Source of the DNA: CAYMND01 sp964465065
GTDB lineage: Bacteria > Acidobacteriota > Aminicenantia > UBA2199
Direction: 5' to 3'
Assembly (NCBI GenBank): GCA_964465065.1
Contig: CAYXHZ010000032.1
Span: 1 to 35,027, forward strand
DNA length: 35,027 bases
Part shown: one piece after another, positions 30,375 to 35,027 of the stretch
How the letters are laid out: each line of letters opens with the position of its first letter
Position numbering within the stretch: the stretch's first letter is position 1
Position numbers and translations under genes: made by a program
Notes under the pieces: generated by a model
The model's input: only the letters and a program-made list of their open reading frames with translations
Databases searched by the model: none
What the model was told of the DNA's origin: nothing

Positions 30375-31646
30375 TCAGCCTTTGGGCTCCGCCTTGAGGG
30401 GCAGAGAGAAGGCCAGAAGGATCGATACGATGAAGGATCCGAGGGCGTAGTAAATCGAATAGGTGTAGCTGCCGGAAACATCCTTGAGCCAGCCTCCGAT
30501 GAAAGATCCCAGAAAGGGGCCGATACCCATGACGATCAGAGTGGCCAGACCCCAGATTTTGCCCAGGGTCTTGCGCCCGTAGATCGCGCCGGTGTAGCCG
30601 ACCACGCCGCCGGGGACTATGGCCCAGTATACCGCAAAAATGAAGGCGGCGACATAAGCGATGGGCGTGACCTGGGAACCGCAGAAGAGCAGGCAGATGC
30701 AGGCGATGGTGCCGGTGGTCGGACCGACGACCAACATGACCTTGCGGCCCTTGGCCTCGTTGCCGACTTTGCCGACCACTTTGTCGGCGATAATGCCGAG
30801 TATGGGCATGCTGAAGATACCGATAATGCCGATCACCTTGTAGACATTGATGGCGGTGACGCGGTCCCAGCCCTTGTCGTCCACCCAGTAACTGACCAGT
30901 TGCGACCAGATCAGGAACTCGGCCATCATGCTGGTGAGAAACATCAGGATGGCGCCCCAGATAGCGTATTTGCCGTAGGCTTCCTTGGTGGTCCATTCGT
31001 GCGGGGCCTTGGCTCCCTGCGGAACCGGCATCTCGCCGAAGGGCTTCATTTCATAGGTTTCCGGACTGCGTTTGGCCATGATCACGGCCACGACCAGCAG
31101 GGCGAAGATGATGATGGAAAGCAGCTTCATAGAGGCCCGCCAGGCGCTGGCTTCGCCGCCGGCCATGGTGGATTTGACCACTTCGGCCAGCAGCCATTGG
31201 GCCATGGGGGCGCCGGCGAAGGCGAAGCCCCACATGGTGGCGTAGGTTTTGCCCACGTACCATTTGCGTACCGAGACCGTGGAGGTCACCCAGAGCATAC
31301 CGGTGGCGATACCGGCCAGCACGCCGAAGGTGAACAGGTAGGCCATGTGAGAGCTGACCATACTGGTCAGGTAGAATCCGAGGCCGCCGAAAACGGCAGC
31401 GATGGCGTACACGGGTTTGGTTCCCCACTTGTCGAGGACCAGACCGGAAAAGAAGGCGGTGATCGCGTAAATAGTCATCATCAGCGAATAGCCCAGGGTG
31501 ACCTGGGCTTGGGTCCAGCCCATATCCTGACTCATCGGGCCCTTGAGCATGGCGAAGGTCGCCCGGTAACCGAACAGACAGAAAACCGCCAACCAGGAAG
31601 CGAAGACTACCATATAGCCATACAATTTTGCTTTAGAGTTTTCCAT
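30375..31646 (-). CDS. MFS transporter (OFA-like) of the HPAD cluster
   Basis: A 423-residue inner-membrane carrier with 12 predicted helices in two halves. GLVLDKWGTKPV (about 67-78) is the loop 2-3 signature, and the second half has GIIADKVVGKVGNEAKGRKV at the equivalent loop. MGWTQAQVTLGYSLMM and FGVLAGIATGMLWVTSTV resemble oxalate/formate antiporter (OFA) family members. Position between the decarboxylase subunits and the activase suggests that it imports 4-hydroxyphenylacetate or exchanges it for product. The exact substrate is inferred from context. AAGGAG lies seven bases before the ATG. A very stable hairpin (31688-31710) separates it from the small-subunit gene. Confidence 0.85.
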   Translation of the reverse strand: MENSKAKLYGYMVVFASWLAVFCLFGYRATFAMLKGPMSQDMGWTQAQVTLGYSLMMTIYAITAFFSGLVLDKWGTKPVYAIAAVFGGLGFYLTSMVSSHMAYLFTFGVLAGIATGMLWVTSTVSVRKWYVGKTYATMWGFAFAGAPMAQWLLAEVVKSTMAGGEASAWRASMKLLSIIIFALLVVAVIMAKRSPETYEMKPFGEMPVPQGAKAPHEWTTKEAYGKYAIWGAILMFLTSMMAEFLIWSQLVSYWVDDKGWDRVTAINVYKVIGIIGIFSMPILGIIADKVVGKVGNEAKGRKVMLVVGPTTGTIACICLLFCGSQVTPIAYVAAFIFAVYWAIVPGGVVGYTGAIYGRKTLGKIWGLATLIVMGIGPFLGSFIGGWLKDVSGSYTYSIYYALGSFIVSILLAFSLPLKAEPKG

Positions 31647-31687
31647 AGATTTCTCCTTAACAGTTTTTCGCTCAGCAGTGGAATCGA

Positions 31688-31710
31688 GGGGAGGGGCCTG
31701 GCCCCTCCCC
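31688..31710 (-). other. very GC-rich intercistronic hairpin between hpdC and the MFS gene
   Basis: A 23-base near-perfect inverted repeat: GGGGAGGGGC pairs with GCCCCTCCCC around a CTG loop (CAG in the RNA). No T tract follows in the direction of transcription. It is likely to protect the hpdBC message or reduce read-through into the downstream genes. Confidence 0.7.
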
Positions 31711-31732
31711 GGGAATTCATTCAGGCTTGCGG

Positions 31733-32008
31733 TCAGCTCTGCTTGAACATTTCACAGGTTTCGGCCACCATGTCGGGGTAGGCCACAAACTTGGGCTTGT
31801 TCATCGAGACTTCGCAGACACCGAGTTCGATCTTGGTCTTGTCGGCGGTGAAATTCTTGCAGTAGCGGCACTTGGCCAGACGGTCGAACTTGGGGCAGGA
31901 TTCGCTGTCGGCGGGGACTTCCTTCTTGTGCAGGTGGCAGAGTCCCTTGCGTACATCGATGGGGGCGTAATTCTTGCAATCCTTGTGCAGGTATTTTTCG
32001 TTACTCAT
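31733..32008 (-). CDS. hpdC: 4-hydroxyphenylacetate decarboxylase small subunit
   Basis: A 91-residue iron-sulfur protein that assembles with the catalytic subunit. The HPAD small subunit of Clostridioides difficile binds two [4Fe-4S] clusters with an N-terminal His/3 Cys set and a C-terminal 4 Cys set. The same eight ligands appear here: H8, C11, C24 and C38 (LHKDC, GLC, SCP), then C47, C50, C65 and C85 (KCRYCKNF, GVCEV, ETCEMF). Length and spacing match. The subunit is thought to hold the catalytic subunit in an inactive-stable, activatable state. The gene lies 27 bp after hpdB, with a GAGGAGAG ribosome-binding site. Presence of this subunit favours HPAD over the indoleacetate or phenylacetate decarboxylases, which from memory are not described with one. 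Confidence 0.9.
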   Translation of the reverse strand: MSNEKYLHKDCKNYAPIDVRKGLCHLHKKEVPADSESCPKFDRLAKCRYCKNFTADKTKIELGVCEVSMNKPKFVAYPDMVAETCEMFKQS

Positions 32009-32035
32009 TTTTTTCTCTCCTCTGTCGGGGCTCGC

Positions 32036-34750
32036 TTAGATGCCCTCGTACTCGGTACGGGCGATGAGCTCGTCCTGAACCTGTTTACCGATTTCCACCC
32101 AGTACTGGGTGAATCCGGCCACACGCACCATCAGGTCCCGGTAGTTGCCGGGGTTCTTCTGGGCGTCTTTGAGCACCTTGGAGTCGACCACGTTGTACTG
32201 GACGTGGAAACCGCCCATTCTCATGTAGGCGCGGGTCATGTCGATGAGCTTGCGGGAGCCTTCTTCGCCCTTGATCGACGACGGGTGCAGCTTGAGGTTG
32301 AGCTGGGAGTTCTGGGACATGGTGTGATCCCAGCAGGCGGCGGATTTCATGACGGCGTAGGGGCCGTTCTTGTCCGTGCCCGGGTAGGCGGACAGGGAGG
32401 CGTCGGCGAAGGTGGTGCCGTCCAGGCGGCCGTCGGCGGAGGCGATGGAAGCTGCGCCCATGGCGCCGTGGGTGGACACGGAGATCTGGCATGGATACAG
32501 CGGTTCGCCGAAGAGGGATTCATAGTTGTGGCAGTCGGGGCAGAAGAAGTTTTCCCAGTCTTCCAGGATCTTGTCGGCGTAGGGATCGTCGTTGCCGTAT
32601 TTGGGGGCCTGCAGGCACTTGAAGTGCAGGGCGTCCCACTTGCCGGTGTCGCCTTCCTTCTTTTCCTGGTCCATCAGGGAGAAGGAGCCGATGTCGCGGG
32701 CGGACTTGAAACCGAAGTTGTCCTTGATGGCCGCTTTCATTTCGTCCAGGCTGACTTCCTTGTCGTCGTAGACCAGTTTCTTGAGGGCGGCCATGGAATT
32801 GACGTAGGTGATGTTGCCGGCGCTTTCCACGTTGAAGGTGGCGTTGTAGCGGTAGCCTCTCTCGTTGATCAGGTGGCCTTTTTCCAGGCAGTCGGGTTTC
32901 ATGAAGGAGTTGATGACGGCCATGTTGTTCTTGCGCCAGATGTCATGCTGGATGTTGTTGCACAGATCCAGCACTTCGACGGTTTTCTGCCAGTATTTCT
33001 TGTATTGCGCGTAGAGCTCCTCGTAGGTTTCGAGTTTGCTGTTGTGGGGTTCGTACACCTTCTGACCGGTCCGGGCGTCGACGCCGTTGAACAGGGTGAG
33101 TTCGAGGACTTTCGGCTGGGAGATGAAATGTACGCCGACCGAAGTGGGCTGGCCGCAGCCGCCGGGGATGAAGTATTCTTTCCCGTTGAGGTGCAGCGGC
33201 TTCCAGCAGCCGGCGGAGGATTCCAGACAGCCGCCGATAGCCCAGGCGCGGGCATCCTCGATGTTCATGCCTTCGTGGCCGTACTGTCGGAACATGAAGT
33301 CGTAGGCGCCACGGTTGTTCATGAAGGCCGGGTAACCGGCGCCGGTCTTGATGACGTCGGCGGCCAGCATCAGGAAGTCGTCCGGCAGCTTCTCGTCGTA
33401 GAGGAGAGCCAGGGTGCTCTGGGGCATGGCGTTGGTGCCGGCGGCTTTGAGGACCAGGTATTCCAGGGGATTGGCGGCGGATTTGCCGTCCTTGGTCAGA
33501 CCGCCGATGGAGACGGTGTTGAAGGTGTTTCCGGAGAGAACTCCGCCGACGACGCCGGTGGAGGCGAAGCAGTCGATGCAGGTCTTGACCACGCGGTCCT
33601 GTTCCAGGAGCTCGAGGACCTGATCGTCGGTGATGCGGCCGGCGGCGATGTCCTGTTCGTACCAGGGGTAGAGAACCTGGCCGATGCGGCCGGGCGACAT
33701 GCCGGAGATGGCGTCTTCGTTGAGGACGGCCAGGTGCAGGGTTTCGATCATCTGGAAGGCTTCGATGAAGGTGCGTGGCTTGTTGTGCACCAGCCATTCC
33801 AGACGCTCGGCCATTTCCTTGTATTCCTTCTTCTGGACGGCGTCCTTTTCCATGGCTTCCAGGCGGCGCGCTTCCTTGGCGTAATTGGCCACCCAGGCCT
33901 GCATGCCTTCGACGACCAGGATGACGGCCTCGTAGTTGTAGAGGCGGTTCATGCCGATGATTCCGTCGCCGTCGGCGCGGCCGGCCACCTTGGCTTTCAA
34001 TTCCCTGGCCATGGCGATGATGCCGTCGAAACCGTATTCCAGCGGGTAGTAGTAGTTGATGACTTCGCGTCCCTGGGGCAGGGTGAAGCCGGAATCGAAC
34101 ATGCAGACGATGTTGCGCATGATGGCTTCCTTGACTTCGTATTCGGGAACCATCTTCTCGTATTTGTTGCCCAGATCGTCCACTGACTTGCCGTACCACA
34201 TCTTGGCCAGTTCAAGTAGTACCGGGATCTCTTCCTGACGCATACCGAACTTGCCGGCGATGGATACGACCTTGTCGAAGCTCTTGGTGACGTTGCCGCC
34301 GCCCTGGCCGAACTTGGAATGTTCGTCGACGCTGGCCGAGCCGCGTTTCAAGGCTTCCTGGTAGAATTCGTCTTCTTTGGCCATGTAGAAGCCTTCCGAG
34401 AGCCAGGGCATGGGGAAGGAACCGCGGAAGAAGGCGGCTTTGCGCATGGTCAGCAGTTCACCGGGGTATATGACCGGTGTCAGGTGGGAAAAGGCGGTCT
34501 TGAGGGCCTTGGCCCGGCGGACGACGGGGATTTCGTTGTCGTTCACGAAGTATTCCCGGGTGTACCAGTAGGAAAACTCGTTGTTGGCAGAAGAGAGGGT
34601 GTCCATGTACATGTCTTTCAACTTCTGTACCCGCGGATGGGGTTTCCATTGGATTTCGCGGTCGATCACCTGCTCCGGAGCCTTGCCACCGGACTGATAC
34701 TCCAGGTCCAGTCCAGTTTCAGCCATGATTTCACTGAATTTTTTTGCCAT
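32036..34750 (-). CDS. hpdB: 4-hydroxyphenylacetate decarboxylase, glycyl-radical catalytic subunit
   Basis: A 904-residue glycyl-radical enzyme. HPAD converts 4-hydroxyphenylacetate, a tyrosine fermentation product, to p-cresol and CO2. Every residue described for the C. difficile active site is found, at a constant offset of five: S349 in DAISGMS, thiyl C508 and E510 in IGGCLESSAGCW, H541 in VGVHFI, E642 in NATFNVESAG. G879 in VRVAGFTQYW is the glycyl radical site. The C-L-E triad at 508-510 separates decarboxylases from pyruvate formate-lyases and diol dehydratases. Other long matches include KALKTAFSHLTP and DSGFTLPQGREVINY. ATAGGAGG lies five bases before the ATG. It is the first gene of the cluster, behind a sigma-54 promoter. 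Its paralogue with phenylacetate specificity cannot be fully excluded, but the active site and small subunit fit HPAD. Confidence 0.93.
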   Translation of the reverse strand: MAKKFSEIMAETGLDLEYQSGGKAPEQVIDREIQWKPHPRVQKLKDMYMDTLSSANNEFSYWYTREYFVNDNEIPVVRRAKALKTAFSHLTPVIYPGELLTMRKAAFFRGSFPMPWLSEGFYMAKEDEFYQEALKRGSASVDEHSKFGQGGGNVTKSFDKVVSIAGKFGMRQEEIPVLLELAKMWYGKSVDDLGNKYEKMVPEYEVKEAIMRNIVCMFDSGFTLPQGREVINYYYPLEYGFDGIIAMARELKAKVAGRADGDGIIGMNRLYNYEAVILVVEGMQAWVANYAKEARRLEAMEKDAVQKKEYKEMAERLEWLVHNKPRTFIEAFQMIETLHLAVLNEDAISGMSPGRIGQVLYPWYEQDIAAGRITDDQVLELLEQDRVVKTCIDCFASTGVVGGVLSGNTFNTVSIGGLTKDGKSAANPLEYLVLKAAGTNAMPQSTLALLYDEKLPDDFLMLAADVIKTGAGYPAFMNNRGAYDFMFRQYGHEGMNIEDARAWAIGGCLESSAGCWKPLHLNGKEYFIPGGCGQPTSVGVHFISQPKVLELTLFNGVDARTGQKVYEPHNSKLETYEELYAQYKKYWQKTVEVLDLCNNIQHDIWRKNNMAVINSFMKPDCLEKGHLINERGYRYNATFNVESAGNITYVNSMAALKKLVYDDKEVSLDEMKAAIKDNFGFKSARDIGSFSLMDQEKKEGDTGKWDALHFKCLQAPKYGNDDPYADKILEDWENFFCPDCHNYESLFGEPLYPCQISVSTHGAMGAASIASADGRLDGTTFADASLSAYPGTDKNGPYAVMKSAACWDHTMSQNSQLNLKLHPSSIKGEEGSRKLIDMTRAYMRMGGFHVQYNVVDSKVLKDAQKNPGNYRDLMVRVAGFTQYWVEIGKQVQDELIARTEYEGI

Positions 34751-34803
34751 GCGTACCTCCTATCGAATTTCTCGGCAAACGGGCTTTACGCCCGGCCTAT
34801 CGG

Positions 34804-34819
34804 AGCAAGATGCTTGCCA
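34804..34819 (-). promoter_or_regulatory. sigma-54 promoter of the hpd cluster
   Basis: On the minus strand the sequence TGGCAAGCATCTTGCT matches TGGCAC-N5-TTGCA, with the invariant GG and GC exactly ten bases apart. Transcription would start near 34793, about 43 bases before the hpdB ATG. It implies control by an ATP-dependent enhancer-binding activator, which is not encoded within the window. Confidence 0.65.
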
Positions 34820-34889
34820 GATCCAAAGCCAGGGACAGCCGGTCATCTTTCCAGAAGCCAAACGCTGCAATTATGGCCGGTTTTGCCGA

Positions 34890-34954
34890 TTTTGTCCAGT
34901 CCAGCCGACCGCAGCCGGCCGTGGCTCGGACCCCTGTCAAACTATCGGACAAAA
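34890..34954 (-). promoter_or_regulatory. possible enhancer region with inverted repeats
   Basis: TTTTGTCC (34890-34897) and GGACAAAA (34947-34954) form an inverted pair 49 bases apart. A tighter TGTC-N9-GACA dyad lies at 34935-34951. They lie about 100-160 bases upstream of the predicted sigma-54 transcription start, where upstream activating sequences usually occur. The remainder of 34751-35027 has no gene. Confidence 0.35.
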
Positions 34955-35027
34955 AACCGGGAAATCCAGCCGTTTTCTCTTGGAAATGAAGACCAGTCAG
35001 GCCGGAACGGGGACTGTCAAAAAAAAA

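Noticed and set aside
31727..34186. Long open frame opposite hpdB
   Set aside because: Antisense to a glycyl-radical enzyme with every active-site residue; no domain pattern of its own.
1..35027. CRISPR arrays, tRNA or rRNA genes, insertion sequences
   Set aside because: No regularly spaced direct repeats of CRISPR length, no cloverleaf or rRNA-like stretch, and no transposase frame were seen. The heptad arrays have no spacers.

Overview
The window looks like one scaffold from a Gram-negative, probably anaerobic bacterium with a G+C-rich genome. It is built from three contigs joined by two runs of exactly 100 N (2023-2122 and 3821-3920), the usual placeholder for gaps of unknown length. The Gram-negative reading rests on an ADP-heptose/LPS core operon, an outer-membrane beta-barrel gene and several exported enzymes. 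The anaerobic reading rests on an oxygen-sensitive glycyl-radical decarboxylase with its radical-SAM activase. The lineage cannot be fixed from the sequence. An Acidobacteriota/Aminicenantota-like organism would fit, but that is only a guess.

Layout. 1-1042: an AT-rich island with a RHH/RelE toxin-antitoxin pair and a doubtful small ORF. 1105-4895: a tRNA-dihydrouridine synthase cut by gap 1, an extended nucleoside-diphosphate-kinase-like protein, an RCK/TrkA-type regulatory protein cut by gap 2, and a CPA2-type cation/proton antiporter that begins inside gap 2. 4961-6598: secreted alkaline phosphatase. 6599-6847: an intergenic mosaic of heptanucleotide repeats around a hairpin element that recurs near 14.7 kb. 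6838-12836 (minus): peptide-degradation genes (DPP IV-like S9 peptidase, M24 Xaa-Pro peptidase, C69 dipeptidase) and a ferritin-like protein. 12998-14581 (minus): an AspT/YidE-type transporter. 15010-16073 (plus): a YpfJ-type zinc metalloprotein and a 39-residue lysine-rich protein with a TTG start. 16067-19734 (minus): a tightly overlapping heptose operon (hldA-like kinase, hldC-like cytidylyltransferase, GT9 heptosyltransferase, ICMT-like methyltransferase, unknown anchored protein). 19795-20727: Hsp33. 20855-21691: the LarC1 part of the nickel insertase without LarC2. 22043-24148: copper P1B-ATPase. 24166-25398: GltS glutamate symporter. 25601-26284: a four-CxxC zinc-ribbon protein of unknown role.

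26300-34750 (minus) is the most interesting part. It is a seven-gene cluster headed by the 4-hydroxyphenylacetate decarboxylase (HPAD) catalytic subunit, with all known active-site residues, and its iron-sulfur small subunit. An MFS transporter, the activating enzyme, an outer-membrane porin, a DUF4125 protein and a DUF4037 nucleotidyltransferase-fold protein follow. A good sigma-54 promoter (34804-34819) and possible enhancer dyads precede it, and strong hairpins separate some of the genes. It reads as a self-contained module that carries an aromatic acid from tyrosine breakdown through both membranes and decarboxylates it to p-cresol (or a related methylarene). The DUF4125/DUF4037 pair is unexplained. 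The peptidases, GltS and the AspT-like transporter fit a peptide- and amino-acid-fermenting lifestyle that would supply such arylacetates.
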